Assembly: GCA_964414835.1 (NCBI GenBank) | Contig: CAYPWY010000001.1 | Span: forward strand, 62,001-126,000 | Length of the DNA: 64,000 nt | Reading direction: 5' to 3' | DNA from: Eshraghiella sp964414835 | GTDB taxonomy: Bacteria; Bacillota; Clostridia; Lachnospirales; Lachnospiraceae | Shown: piece by piece, positions 43,520 through 52,560 of the stretch | Layout of the letters: each line of letters begins with the position of its first letter | Numbering within the stretch: position 1 is the first letter of the stretch | Notes under the pieces: model-generated | What the model was told of the DNA's origin: nothing | Database searches by the model: none | What the model saw: only the letters and a program-made list of their open reading frames with translations | Translations under genes and position numbers: made by a program

Positions 43520-44863
43520 ATGTCAAAAAAAGCTTTTTTAAAGGGAACCATTATACTTACAGCCGGAGGATTTCTCACAAGGATTCTTGGGTTTGTTTTC
43601 AGAATATTTCTGTCAAGAAATATAGGTTCGGAGGGCATGGGGCTTTTCCAGCTTATAATGCCGGTTATCTCAATATGCCATGCCATAGGAATAGCCGGGC
43701 TTGAGATTTCCGTATCACGCTATACCGCATTTTACACTGTCAGAGGGAAAAAGCATCTGGCGGTTAAAACTGCCGCCCTGTGTGCCTGTCTTTCAATGGC
43801 ATTATGCCTGTTCTGTACGGCATGTACATATTTCTCTTCGGATTTTATTGCCGCAAACATATTTCACAATGAGCAATGCGGGATGCTTATACGTATTGCC
43901 TCACTTTCAATACCATTTTCATGTATACACTGTATGGTATCAGCCTATTATATAGGTCAGGAAAAAGCAGGTATTCCTGCCATATCACAGCTTTTTGAGC
44001 AGATAATAAGAATATTAAGCATATATATCATAGTAAAAATCAGACTTGAATCGGGGAAAAATATGGACGCCTCAGTGGGAGCAATAGGTCTTGTCATCGG
44101 TGAAATGGCTTCCGCAGCATTTTGCATGACAACCATAATTGTATCTAAGGGCAGCCGCATATCATCAAAGCGGGATGTTTCCCATGCCAAAAAATCACTT
44201 TTTATGCATCTTCCTGACATAATAAAAACCGCACTGCCGGTGTCCCTGAATCGTCTGGTTCTTCATGGAATGCAAAGTGTTGAAGCAGCACTTATACCGC
44301 TGATGCTTCAAGTGTACGGAATGACTTCTTCTCAGGCACTAAGCTCATACGGTATCATAACAGGAATGACCCTGCCTGTAATTCTTTTTCCTTCCACGCT
44401 GTCCAACTCGGTAGCCCAAATGCTGCTGCCATCCGTTGCCAGAATCCAGAACTCTAAGGAAAAACTGAAGAAAAGCGCCAGAACCGCACTGCTTTTTTCA
44501 TTGACTTTCGGTTTTGCATGCATAATCGTATATATAACAATAGGTGCCAAATTCGCCGCTTTGCTTTTTAATGAAAACAGCCTGTATGAATATATAAGAA
44601 TCATGGCATGGCTTTGTCCGTTTATATTTATCGGTTCAACATATAAGAGCATGCTGCACGCCCTCGGCAAAACCAGCCGGGTTTTCGTTAACAGTATGCT
44701 CTCTGAAATACTTAACCTTATATGTATTGTTGCCTTTATTCCCAAGCTGGGAATATACGCTTATCTGATGGGACTTTTATTAAGCCATGGGCTCAACGCA
44801 CTTTTAAACACAAGGGCCTTCTACAAGGCAATAGAACCTAGTCAAAAACCCACTCAATCTTAA
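43520..44863 (+). CDS. SpoVB/MurJ-like flippase, polysaccharide biosynthesis family
   Basis: A 447-residue membrane protein with about 14 hydrophobic segments, starting SKKAFLKGTIILTAGGFLTRILGFVFRIFLSR, which is typical of the SpoVB branch of the MOP exporter superfamily. SpoVB-like proteins act in spore cortex or lipid II-type flipping. ATG at 43520 is used although its ribosome site is weak; a TTG two codons upstream is no better. The last 26 bp overlap the end of the convergent HD-GYP gene. Confidence 0.82.
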   Translation: MSKKAFLKGTIILTAGGFLTRILGFVFRIFLSRNIGSEGMGLFQLIMPVISICHAIGIAGLEISVSRYTAFYTVRGKKHLAVKTAALCACLSMALCLFCTACTYFSSDFIAANIFHNEQCGMLIRIASLSIPFSCIHCMVSAYYIGQEKAGIPAISQLFEQIIRILSIYIIVKIRLESGKNMDASVGAIGLVIGEMASAAFCMTTIIVSKGSRISSKRDVSHAKKSLFMHLPDIIKTALPVSLNRLVLHGMQSVEAALIPLMLQVYGMTSSQALSSYGIITGMTLPVILFPSTLSNSVAQMLLPSVARIQNSKEKLKKSARTALLFSLTFGFACIIVYITIGAKFAALLFNENSLYEYIRIMAWLCPFIFIGSTYKSMLHALGKTSRVFVNSMLSEILNLICIVAFIPKLGIYAYLMGLLLSHGLNALLNTRAFYKAIEPSQKPTQS

Positions 44864-45890
44864 GTCCGGGTTCTTTGGACAAATCAACAGGTCTTCCGCT
44901 GGAGGTCATAACCACCGGCTTGGAGCCTTTCTGCCTGTTGATAAGAATAATCTCAGCCTGCTCTCCATTGTTGAGCCTTACGCTTGAATGAAGGTATGAA
45001 TCCACAATATTTTTCAGAAATACAAGCAGATATTTTGTCTCATACTTGTCAAAACCGTTATTTTCAAACTGCGCCACCGCATCGAAAGGACATATCGGAC
45101 CCCTGTATACCCTGTTGGCTGTCATTGCCTCGTATACATCGGCTATGGCAATTATTTTGGAATATTCATCAATCTTATCTCCCTTAACTCCGAAAGGATA
45201 TCCTGTTCCATCACAGCGCTCATGATGCATTATTGTACTGTTGACAATTCTCTGGTCAAGCCCCAAATCCTTTATAAGCTGATAACCCTTGACAGTATGG
45301 GACTTCATAATCTCATATTCCTCACTGGTAAGCTTTCCGGGCTTATCAAGTATCTCCTTGGGAATAAGAATCTTTCCTATATCATGAAACATTCCGCATG
45401 CATTGAGAATTTTAATTTCACCGGCATCCCATCCCAGCCACTGGCCAATAAGGGATGCAATCATTCCCACGTTCATACAGTGCATATATGTAGTGTCGGA
45501 ATAGCTGTGCATTGAATATAACATTCCAAGCATATTATAAGAGTTATATCCTTTTCCAAGCATATTCCAGCTTTCGTCAATCATCTTCTCAACTTCCGCT
45601 TTGTCAATATTTTTGCTGAGCATCCTGCCAAAGGTATTGTTGAGCTTATCCTTTGCATCAATATATTTTTTACTGAACTCCCTGAAATGTTCCTGCTCCT
45701 GCACCGACGCAGGCTCCAAAACGGCATTTTCGTCTATCCATATTGTCTCAATTCCAAGAGATACAAGGTGGCTTACAATAGGGCGTGTGATAACAACACC
45801 GGCGGGAATTATCAGTATTCCCGTTGATGTAACCAAGTCCCTTCCGATTACCATTCCGTCTTCTAAATCTGATACAAATACATTCTTCAA
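44838..45890 (-). CDS. HD-GYP domain cyclic di-GMP phosphodiesterase
   Basis: A 350-residue cytoplasmic protein. The N-terminal part begins VFVSDLEDGMVIGRDLV. The HD-GYP domain (about 130-300) is complete: His-Asp at 169-170 in MFHDIGKILIP, HHERCDGTGYP at 222-232, and ADVYEAMTANRVYR. Such enzymes hydrolyse cyclic di-GMP. No receiver or sensor domain is fused. TTG start with AGAGGT eight bases upstream. As cyclic di-GMP commonly controls flagella and type IV pili, it may link to the other genes here, but that is inference. Confidence 0.9.
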   Translation of the reverse strand: MKNVFVSDLEDGMVIGRDLVTSTGILIIPAGVVITRPIVSHLVSLGIETIWIDENAVLEPASVQEQEHFREFSKKYIDAKDKLNNTFGRMLSKNIDKAEVEKMIDESWNMLGKGYNSYNMLGMLYSMHSYSDTTYMHCMNVGMIASLIGQWLGWDAGEIKILNACGMFHDIGKILIPKEILDKPGKLTSEEYEIMKSHTVKGYQLIKDLGLDQRIVNSTIMHHERCDGTGYPFGVKGDKIDEYSKIIAIADVYEAMTANRVYRGPICPFDAVAQFENNGFDKYETKYLLVFLKNIVDSYLHSSVRLNNGEQAEIILINRQKGSKPVVMTSSGRPVDLSKEPGLKIEWVFD

Positions 45891-45908
45891 AAAAATTACC
45901 TCTTCTAA

Positions 45909-46538
45909 TTATCTGAATTTTAATATATCTTTTACAGTTTCTGCAATGTAGTCAGCGCCTGCCCCTTCAAGCTCATTGCGGTCACCGTATCCATACAGCA
46001 TTCCCACTGACCTGACTCCGTTAGCCTTAGCACCTATTATGTCATATTTACGGTCACCAATCATCAGTACATCCTCACATGACGCTTTGCTTACATCCAT
46101 TGCTTTCCTTATTATATCTGCCTTGGTGCTGTCTTTCTCGTTCATATCACAGCCTGACACATATTCAAAATACCGGTCAAGTCCGAAATTCCCAAGTATT
46201 TTCTCCGCATAGAAGGTAGGCTTGGATGTGGCTACCAAAAGATGGTGTCCTGCGCTCTTAAGCTGTTCAAGCACCTGCGGTATTCCGTCATAGACTTCAT
46301 TCTCAAGCAGTCCCCTATCACCAAAGTACTCCCTGTAATACTCAATTGCCTTAATACTCTGTTCTTCGGAAAATCCGCAAAATTCCTTAAATGAATGTAA
46401 AAGAGGCGGCCCTATGAATTTATAAAGCTTCTCTCTTTCCTGATATATCCCGAATTTCTCAAGAGCATACATAACTGAATTGGTTATGCCCAGTCCCGGG
46501 TCTGTCAATGTTCCGTCCAAGTCAAAAAAAATGTGCAT
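45909..46538 (-). CDS. HAD phosphatase, phosphoglycolate phosphatase-like
   Basis: A 209-residue HAD hydrolase. Motif I is FFDLDGTLTDP at about 4-14, motif II LLVATSKPTF, motif III/IV KADIIRKA and MIGDRKYDIIGAKANGV. The small cap with SVMYALEKFGI resembles PGP/PpaX-type proteins. The substrate is not certain. ATG at 46538 has AGGAG six bases upstream. It lies 18 bp upstream of the HD-GYP gene in the same direction, so they may be co-transcribed. Confidence 0.85.
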   Translation of the reverse strand: MHIFFDLDGTLTDPGLGITNSVMYALEKFGIYQEREKLYKFIGPPLLHSFKEFCGFSEEQSIKAIEYYREYFGDRGLLENEVYDGIPQVLEQLKSAGHHLLVATSKPTFYAEKILGNFGLDRYFEYVSGCDMNEKDSTKADIIRKAMDVSKASCEDVLMIGDRKYDIIGAKANGVRSVGMLYGYGDRNELEGAGADYIAETVKDILKFR

Positions 46539-46780
46539 AAAGTTCTCCTGTGTTTCCATTAACATTATAAAACGGACAAAGAATCTTATTGTAATGTAAT
46601 AATACTACAAAAATCACCAAAACTCAACACATCTTTTCACATATTCAATTACTCAAAAACAAATTTTTAATCAATGGAATTTCCTGTACGCCCCTAACAG
46701 ACGCCTTCCATATATATAAAAACCACTGAAACATGAAAATTATTGCATCACACCGGTCAAAAAACCCAAAAATTTCAAAC

Positions 46781-46832
46781 AAAAAAAGAAACCGGCAGTG
46801 CAGGCACTTACATGCCGCAAACCTGTTTCTTT
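46781..46832 (-). terminator. Terminator of the rluF-ligA-metA run
   Basis: Minus strand AAAGAAAC pairs with GTTTCTTT (arms at 46825-46832 and 46785-46792), with an inner GGCA/TGCC hairpin, followed by a T run. It begins about 28 bases after the metA stop. The rest of the 322-bp gap up to 46538 shows nothing further that I can support. Confidence 0.8.
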
Positions 46833-46860
46833 TATACCGTTTGCAAAATTAAACAGTATT

Positions 46861-47766
46861 CTAAAGTATATACGGTGTCATCTGGTACACAAAATAATTG
46901 AGCCAGTTACTGTACAGACAGTTAGATATAGCCCGCCATGTAAGATACGGTCTTACTGTTGTATCATCATTAGTGTAATAATTTGCCGGAAGCCTAGGAT
47001 TAAGTCCTTTAGCTGCATCACGCTTATATTCCTTATCAAGGGTAAGCCTGTCATACTCAAGATGTCCAAGCACAAATATCTGGCTTCCGTCCTTATTCAT
47101 AACCAGTAAATCGCCTACCTCTTCAGATTCGGCAAGAATTATAAGGTCATCATTATTTCTTATATCCTCAGGTGATGAAGCCGTATGTCTTGAATGAGGT
47201 GCCATAAAAACATCATCGAAGCCACGCACAAGCGGATTCTTACGATTCAGTACCTTATGCCTGTACACTCCCGATATTTTCTCATCAAGCCATATCTTGC
47301 GGACACCGAAATGATAGTAAAGGCCTGCCTGCGCTCCCCAGCATATATGGAAGGTAGAGGTCACGTTAGTCTTAGTCCAGTCCATTATCTGTGTCAGTTC
47401 TTCCCAATAATCCACATCCTCAAATTCCAAATGTTCTATTGGGGCACCGGTTATTATCATTCCGTCATAACGTTTATGCTTAACATCATCAAATGTCAGA
47501 TAAAATTTGTTAAGGTGTGAGGCTGCCGTATGTGTGGAAGTGTATGACGCAGTCTGCAAAAATGTTATGTTAATCTGAAGCGGCGTGTTGGACAGCGCAC
47601 GAAGAATCTGCACCTCCGTATCCTCTTTAAGAGGCATAAGATTGAGTATAAGTATCTCCAATGGTCTTATATTTTGTGAGATTGCCCTTTCCTCATCCAT
47701 AACAAATATATTTTCATTCTCAAGTACTGCCTTGGCAGGCAGATTGTTTTGTGTTCTGATTGGCAT
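46861..47766 (-). CDS. metA: Homoserine O-acyltransferase MetA
   Basis: A 301-residue HTS-family enzyme acylating homoserine for methionine synthesis. It starts MPIRTQNNLPAKAVLENENIFVM. The catalytic Cys is about 142 in FHICWGAQAGLYYH, and the His-Glu pair lies in LGHLEYDRLTL near 235. Acetyl versus succinyl specificity cannot be settled by eye. It lies 2 bp behind ligA, an unusual partner. GGGAGGG precedes the ATG. Confidence 0.95.
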   Translation of the reverse strand: MPIRTQNNLPAKAVLENENIFVMDEERAISQNIRPLEILILNLMPLKEDTEVQILRALSNTPLQINITFLQTASYTSTHTAASHLNKFYLTFDDVKHKRYDGMIITGAPIEHLEFEDVDYWEELTQIMDWTKTNVTSTFHICWGAQAGLYYHFGVRKIWLDEKISGVYRHKVLNRKNPLVRGFDDVFMAPHSRHTASSPEDIRNNDDLIILAESEEVGDLLVMNKDGSQIFVLGHLEYDRLTLDKEYKRDAAKGLNPRLPANYYTNDDTTVRPYLTWRAISNCLYSNWLNYFVYQMTPYIL

Positions 47767-47768
47767 CT

Positions 47769-49724
47769 CTAGTCCCTCCCGATAAGCTTAAGGAAATCCT
47801 CCTCGGAAATGACCGGTATTCCAAGCTCCTTAGCTTTTTTATTTTTGGATGATGAACTTGTCACATCATTATTTATAAGATAATCTGTTTTGGAAGATAC
47901 ACTTCCCACAGTTTTGCCCCCCATGGACTCAATGAGTGTCTTCAGTTCATCTCTATTGGCAAAATAATCAACACTTCCTGTAATTACAAAGCTTTTACCT
48001 GCAATAGGCGAAGAAGTGTCCCTGACCTCTTTCTCAAGATTAAGCTCTTTAAGAAGCTCATAAAATTCTTTCTTATTGGCTTCATCCTTAAAATAACCCG
48101 AAAAAGCCTCGGCTAAAACCGTTCCTATTCCTTCTATGGCTGTAAGCTCTTCCACAGAAATACCGGTAACTGCATCCGGGTTATCGTCACAGCTTCTGCA
48201 TATGAGCCTTGCATTGGCAAGTCCTATCCCTGCAATTCCAAGTCCGTATATGACTCTCGCAAGTGAAGTCGTTCTGGAGTTCTCCACAGAATTAATTATA
48301 TTCTCATAGGATTTCTCTCCAAAGCCTTCCATATCCACTATCTCATTCCGGTATCTGTCAAGATGATATAAATCAGTATAGTTCTTTATAAAGCCCCGGT
48401 CAATAAATTTTTCCAATGTCTGTGAAGATATTCCGTCAATATTGACTGCATTGCGTGCCACAAAGTGCTCAAAGCTTTTTATGTGTTTTGCCTGACATGC
48501 AGGGTTGGTACAATAAAGAGCCTTTGCGTCATTAGCCTGCCTTATTTCTGTTTTTCCTCCGCATACGGGACATGTATCGGGTATCTTAAGAGTATTACTG
48601 CCTGTAATATTCTCGGCTATCTGGGGAATAATCATATTCGCCTTATACACTGTAATCTCATCCCCGATTCCAAGCCTGAGCTCCTGAACGATACTGACGT
48701 TATGAACACTTGCCCTTGACACCGTGGTTCCCTCAAGCTCAACGGGTTCAAATACCGCAACAGGATTAATCAATCCGGTTCTTGAAGCCGACCACTCCAC
48801 ATCGGTAAGTCTTGTAACCGCAGTTTCATCAGCCCATTTGAACGCTATGGAATTGTGCGGAAATTTGGCCGTTGCTCCAAGTGACTCACCATAAGCTATA
48901 TCATCATACGAAAGCACAAGTCCGTCTGACGGAAAATCATTGTCTGTTATGGCCTCGGAAAAATATTTAACAGCTTCTGCCATATTGTTTTCATCCACAA
49001 GTCTGTACTCTACCACCTGAAATCCCTGAGCCTTAAGCCACTCAAACTGGGCGGCTATCGAATTGCCAAAATCCACACCGTCTGCTTTGATAAGCGCAAA
49101 AGCAATAAACCGTACATTCCTTTTGGCAGTCACCTCATTATTAAGCTGCCTTACGGAGCCGCTGCACAAATTACGTGGATTTTTGTATTTATCCCGGTCA
49201 TTTTCTATATGTGAATTAATTCGTTCAAAATCCGAATAGGTAATTATAGCTTCACCTCTGATTACCAGTTCTCCCCTATACGGTATCTCCATAGGGAGAT
49301 TGACAAACACCTTCGCGTTAGGAGTTATAACCTCTCCCACATTACCGTTGCCTCTTGTAACCGCTTTCTCAAGCCTGCCGCCCCTGTATGTCAGCACAAC
49401 CGTAAGTCCGTCAAGCTTCCATGACAAAAGTGAAGTATGAGCCCCTGCAAACGCCGCCAGTTCATCTATTGATTTGGTCTTGTCAAGACTGAGCATAGGC
49501 TTTTCATGTTCTTCCTTAGGAAGCTCGCTTAGCGTCTCATAGCCAACACGGTTGGTAGGGCTTCCAGCCAGCACAATCCCAGTATCCTTCTCAAGGGCCA
49601 TAAGCTCATCATACAGCTTATCATACTCATAGTTGCTCATAATCTCATCCGTCCCGGAATAATACACCTTTGCGGCCTCGTTAAGCTTATTTACCAATTC
49701 TTTAATTCTATCTGATTTATTCAT
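47769..49724 (-). CDS. ligA: NAD-dependent DNA ligase LigA
   Basis: A 651-residue ligase. Adenylated Lys is about 103 in SWKLDGLTV. OB fold, then a four-cysteine zinc finger (CPVCGGKTEIRQ...CTNPAC), helix-hairpin-helix repeats (IYGLGIAGIGLANARLI; LTAIEGIGTVLAEAF) and a C-terminal BRCT domain (SFVITGSVDYFANRDEL). It joins nicks in replication and repair. The start overlaps the end of the pseudouridine synthase gene by 8 bp. AAGGAAG precedes the ATG. Confidence 0.97.
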   Translation of the reverse strand: MNKSDRIKELVNKLNEAAKVYYSGTDEIMSNYEYDKLYDELMALEKDTGIVLAGSPTNRVGYETLSELPKEEHEKPMLSLDKTKSIDELAAFAGAHTSLLSWKLDGLTVVLTYRGGRLEKAVTRGNGNVGEVITPNAKVFVNLPMEIPYRGELVIRGEAIITYSDFERINSHIENDRDKYKNPRNLCSGSVRQLNNEVTAKRNVRFIAFALIKADGVDFGNSIAAQFEWLKAQGFQVVEYRLVDENNMAEAVKYFSEAITDNDFPSDGLVLSYDDIAYGESLGATAKFPHNSIAFKWADETAVTRLTDVEWSASRTGLINPVAVFEPVELEGTTVSRASVHNVSIVQELRLGIGDEITVYKANMIIPQIAENITGSNTLKIPDTCPVCGGKTEIRQANDAKALYCTNPACQAKHIKSFEHFVARNAVNIDGISSQTLEKFIDRGFIKNYTDLYHLDRYRNEIVDMEGFGEKSYENIINSVENSRTTSLARVIYGLGIAGIGLANARLICRSCDDNPDAVTGISVEELTAIEGIGTVLAEAFSGYFKDEANKKEFYELLKELNLEKEVRDTSSPIAGKSFVITGSVDYFANRDELKTLIESMGGKTVGSVSSKTDYLINNDVTSSSSKNKKAKELGIPVISEEDFLKLIGRD

Positions 49725-50454
49725 TGTCTTCCTTCAATCCATTCTTTAAAATACTGACCTCATCAGCAGTAAGCTTTCGTATACTGCCACTTTTAAGATT
49801 TCCAAGTGTGATATTCTTTATCCGTACTCTCCTAAGCCTTATAACCTTATATCCGAAATATCCGCACATTCGTCTTATCTGCCTGTTAAGTCCTTGAATA
49901 AGGATTATGGAAAAGGTGTCATCTGTGATATATTTTGTCATGCATGGGGCAGTGACCACCTTTTTGCCTGTGGCTTTATTGGTAATAGGAACGCCCCGTT
50001 CCATCCTGCATAAAAAATCACTGCTGACATTCTTATCAACAGTAACTATATACTCTTTCTCATGACCTTCCGACGCTTTAAGCAGTCTGTTCATCAGTTC
50101 ACCGTCATTAGTAAGCAGCATAAGACCCTCCGAATCCTTATCCAGCCTGCCCACAGGATACAGTCTTAATCCGTCAGGCACAAAGCAGCCTATTCCTTTT
50201 CCCTGACTGTCTGATAACGAGCTCACATAGCCTACAGGTTTATTGAGGGCATATACCGAATATCTCTCTATCGGTTTTACCAAATTACCGTCAATAGTGA
50301 CACGTTGGCCTTCATACACAGGAGTTCCCGTGACCGCTGCCACACCGTCAACCTCCACACGACCTGCCGCCACAAGGCGGTCTGCTTCTCTTCTTGAGCA
50401 AAAGCCTGTGTTGCTTATATATTTATTTATTCTGATTGATTTATCCGTACACAT
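49717..50454 (-). CDS. 23S rRNA pseudouridine synthase, RluF/RluB-like
   Basis: A 245-residue enzyme: N-terminal S4 RNA-binding domain (IRINKYISNTGFCSRREADRL), then the catalytic core with GRLDKDSEGLMLLTNDG (Asp about 101) and the C-terminal NRQIRRMCGYFGYKVIRLRRVRI typical of the RsuA/RluB/RluF branch. The DDTFSIILIQGLNRQI wording favours RluF (position 2604), tentatively. No ribosome site is seen, and the promoter places the RNA start about at the ATG, so it may be leaderless. First of an rluF-ligA-metA run. Confidence 0.85.
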   Translation of the reverse strand: MCTDKSIRINKYISNTGFCSRREADRLVAAGRVEVDGVAAVTGTPVYEGQRVTIDGNLVKPIERYSVYALNKPVGYVSSLSDSQGKGIGCFVPDGLRLYPVGRLDKDSEGLMLLTNDGELMNRLLKASEGHEKEYIVTVDKNVSSDFLCRMERGVPITNKATGKKVVTAPCMTKYITDDTFSIILIQGLNRQIRRMCGYFGYKVIRLRRVRIKNITLGNLKSGSIRKLTADEVSILKNGLKEDNE

Positions 50455-50461
50455 ATTATGT

Positions 50462-50490
50462 ATTTTAGCAGAATTTTTTGAATATGTAAA
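50462..50490 (-). promoter_or_regulatory. Promoter of the rluF-like gene
   Basis: Minus strand TTTACA (50490-50485), 17-base spacer, TAAAAT (50467-50462). Only seven bases lie between the -10 box and the ATG at 50454. Confidence 0.6.
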
Positions 50491-50506
50491 ATAAAGAATA
50501 AAGTGA

Positions 50507-50535
50507 TTGATAAATTGCGGTATTTGGTGTATTAT
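50507..50535 (+). promoter_or_regulatory. Promoter of the tRNA-Arg gene
   Basis: TTGATA (50507-50512), 17-base spacer, TATTAT (50530-50535), 20 bases before the tRNA. It is divergent from the rluF promoter. Confidence 0.6.
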
Positions 50536-50555
50536 TATTGGGCGAACTTAATTTT

Positions 50556-50629
50556 GCACTTGTAGCTCAGTGGATAGAGCACCGGTTTCCGGAGCCGGGT
50601 TGTCGGGGGTTCGATTCCCTCCAGGTGCA
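50556..50629 (+). tRNA. tRNA-Arg (anticodon CCG)
   Basis: A complete cloverleaf: acceptor GCACTTG with CAGGTGC, D-arm GCTC/GAGC with loop AGTGGATA, anticodon stem CCGGT/GCCGG with loop TTCCGGA (anticodon CCG, reads CGG), T-arm GGGGG/CCCTC with TTCGATT, discriminator A. The 3' CCA is not encoded. CGG is a rare codon in such genomes, so this is probably a minor isoacceptor. Confidence 0.96.
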
Positions 50630-50713
50630 TTATACACATACAGTGTCAAGGAATGTAAATATTGTTGTTCCATTATCTATATCAGATTACAGCACAGTAT
50701 TCACCAACCTATT

Positions 50714-51442
50714 CTACTTCATAAAGTCTTTATATTTGGTAAGAACTTCCTGCGGTTCGCCCAGCATCTTGATTTCCCCGTCATGCATCCACATTACTCT
50801 GGTACACAGTTCCTGCAAAGTAGTTATACTATGTGAGACAATGACAACAGTGCGGTCATCATCATTAATCAGCTGCTTCATCTTGGCCAGACTTTTTTTT
50901 CTGAAATGCTCATCACCGACACTTAACACCTCATCAATCAACATAATTTCCGTTTCAAGAATAGCAGTTACGGAAAAAGCAAGTTTGGAATACATACCAC
51001 TGGAATATGTCCTTACAGGTTTATCAATAAAATCTCCCAATTCCGAAAATTCTATAATTTCTTCCATCTTATCAAGTATATATTCTCTGGGAAATCCCAA
51101 CAACATACCTGACAAAACAATATTTTCCCTGCCTGATACGCTTTTGTTAAATCCAACGCCTATGGACAGCAGTGATACTGTATGGCCATGAAGGTCTATA
51201 TACCCTTCATTTGGAGAAAAAATGCCCGCTATGGCATTAAGCATCGTGGATTTACCGCTTCCGTTTTTGCCTATAATCCCCCATATTTCACCTTTGGGTA
51301 TGGAAAAACTGACATGTTTAACCGCTTTAAAATCTTCCTTCTTGCTCCTTTTTCCCCGAAGCAGCATCTGCTTGATGGAATAAGAACCGATTGTCTTATA
51401 ATTTATACATAAGTCTTTTACTTCAATCGCAATTTCGCTCAT
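50714..51442 (-). CDS. Polysaccharide/teichoic acid ABC exporter ATPase (TagH/Wzt-like)
   Basis: A 242-residue ATPase. Walker A is GIIGKNGSGKSTMLNAIAG near residues 56-74, signature YSSGMYSKLAFS, Walker B IMLIDEVLSVGDEHF. The short form lacks a C-terminal carbohydrate-binding domain. The late-signature layout is typical of Wzt/TagH export of cell-surface polysaccharide. Its ATG overlaps the permease stop (TAATG) with AGGTGA upstream. Confidence 0.9.
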   Translation of the reverse strand: MSEIAIEVKDLCINYKTIGSYSIKQMLLRGKRSKKEDFKAVKHVSFSIPKGEIWGIIGKNGSGKSTMLNAIAGIFSPNEGYIDLHGHTVSLLSIGVGFNKSVSGRENIVLSGMLLGFPREYILDKMEEIIEFSELGDFIDKPVRTYSSGMYSKLAFSVTAILETEIMLIDEVLSVGDEHFRKKSLAKMKQLINDDDRTVVIVSHSITTLQELCTRVMWMHDGEIKMLGEPQEVLTKYKDFMK

Positions 51443-52236
51443 TAAATCACCTTTACATAACTGTTTTCATTCTTGTAAATCAGTCTGATTCCCAGTGCCG
51501 AAAATACAAGTCCTATAGCCATCCACAGAAAAACAAACCGTACATCCGGCATTTCACCATACATCAATGCGTTTCTGGTTGCCGTTATAACACTTGCCAT
51601 GGGATTGCAATGTCCTATCAGCATAGCTGCCGTCTTTCCCAATGTGTTTGTAACCTTATCAGTAAGATTATAAAAAACACCTGTCAGATAAAACAGTATT
51701 CTCAGAAAAATTCTGGTTACATTAGCTAAATCATCAACATACACTCCAAAATGCATCAAAAAGGTGCATATTGCAAATGTAAAGCAGAACATGGTAAATA
51801 TAATCGGAATCAGCCACAATGCATTCCATGTAAGGGAAACTCCCGTAAAAAGAATCATACCAAATAATATCACCATTGCTACAAGCAGCTTGAATGCATT
51901 TACATACATTTTTACAAAAATCAGTGTATACTTGGGAATATATACTTTAGATACAATAGCCTTATTACTGCGTACCAGCTTTACACTGGATGTCAGCATC
52001 CTGTTGAAAAAATCCCAAAGTGTAATACCTATATATACAAATATCTGAATATGGTCTATCTTTGAGCCGAATAAAAAACCGAAAACAAAAGAATAAATAA
52101 ACATAAAGCAGATAGGTTCAATAATCCACCACAGCCAGTTCAAATATGAATTGGCAACTTCAGCCTTCAGCTCTGATTTTCCGGCATAAATCACATACCG
52201 GTAATATTTTTTAATATCGCTTATAAACTTCTTCAT
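51442..52236 (-). CDS. Polysaccharide/teichoic acid ABC exporter permease (TagG/Wzm-like)
   Basis: A 264-residue ABC-2 membrane protein with about six hydrophobic segments (SYLNWLWWIIEPICFMFIYSFVFGF is the first typical stretch), like TagG/RfbA permeases. It forms the channel with the ATPase encoded just downstream. Glycosyltransferases for a full cluster are not adjacent, so the cargo is unknown. AGGAATT precedes the ATG. The 250-bp AT-rich stretch upstream (52237-52484) shows no clear promoter or gene. Confidence 0.88.
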   Translation of the reverse strand: MKKFISDIKKYYRYVIYAGKSELKAEVANSYLNWLWWIIEPICFMFIYSFVFGFLFGSKIDHIQIFVYIGITLWDFFNRMLTSSVKLVRSNKAIVSKVYIPKYTLIFVKMYVNAFKLLVAMVILFGMILFTGVSLTWNALWLIPIIFTMFCFTFAICTFLMHFGVYVDDLANVTRIFLRILFYLTGVFYNLTDKVTNTLGKTAAMLIGHCNPMASVITATRNALMYGEMPDVRFVFLWMAIGLVFSALGIRLIYKNENSYVKVI

Positions 52237-52484
52237 AATTCCTGTATGGTTCCTTATAATTGATTAGGGCATAATAAAATACGGATTTACAATATAATAG
52301 CTTCTCCGCCTTGTAATAATTCTATCCGTTATGATTAAACAGCTTTTATATGTTTCTGATTCAAAGTCATTCAGAATATACAAATGCCAAAAATACCCAT
52401 TGGTTTATAATGATTCATTCTAGCACAATAGAAAAAATATGTCCACAATTTGTTAAAACACTTTTGTGTTTATATACAATAAAG

Positions 52485-52544
52485 AACCGGGTGACATATT
52501 ATGCCGCCCGGTTTTCCAACATGGGAACAATGATGTTCCCATGT
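52485..52544 (-). terminator. Double hairpin and terminator behind the GH5 gene
   Basis: First on the minus strand is a perfect 11-pair hairpin ACATGGGAACA-4 nt-TGTTCCCATGT (52544-52519), then AACCGGG-15 nt-CCCGGTT (52513-52485) followed by CTTTATTGT. It begins 17 bases after the GH5 stop. Confidence 0.75.
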
Positions 52545-52560
52545 GCTTATTTTATTCAAA

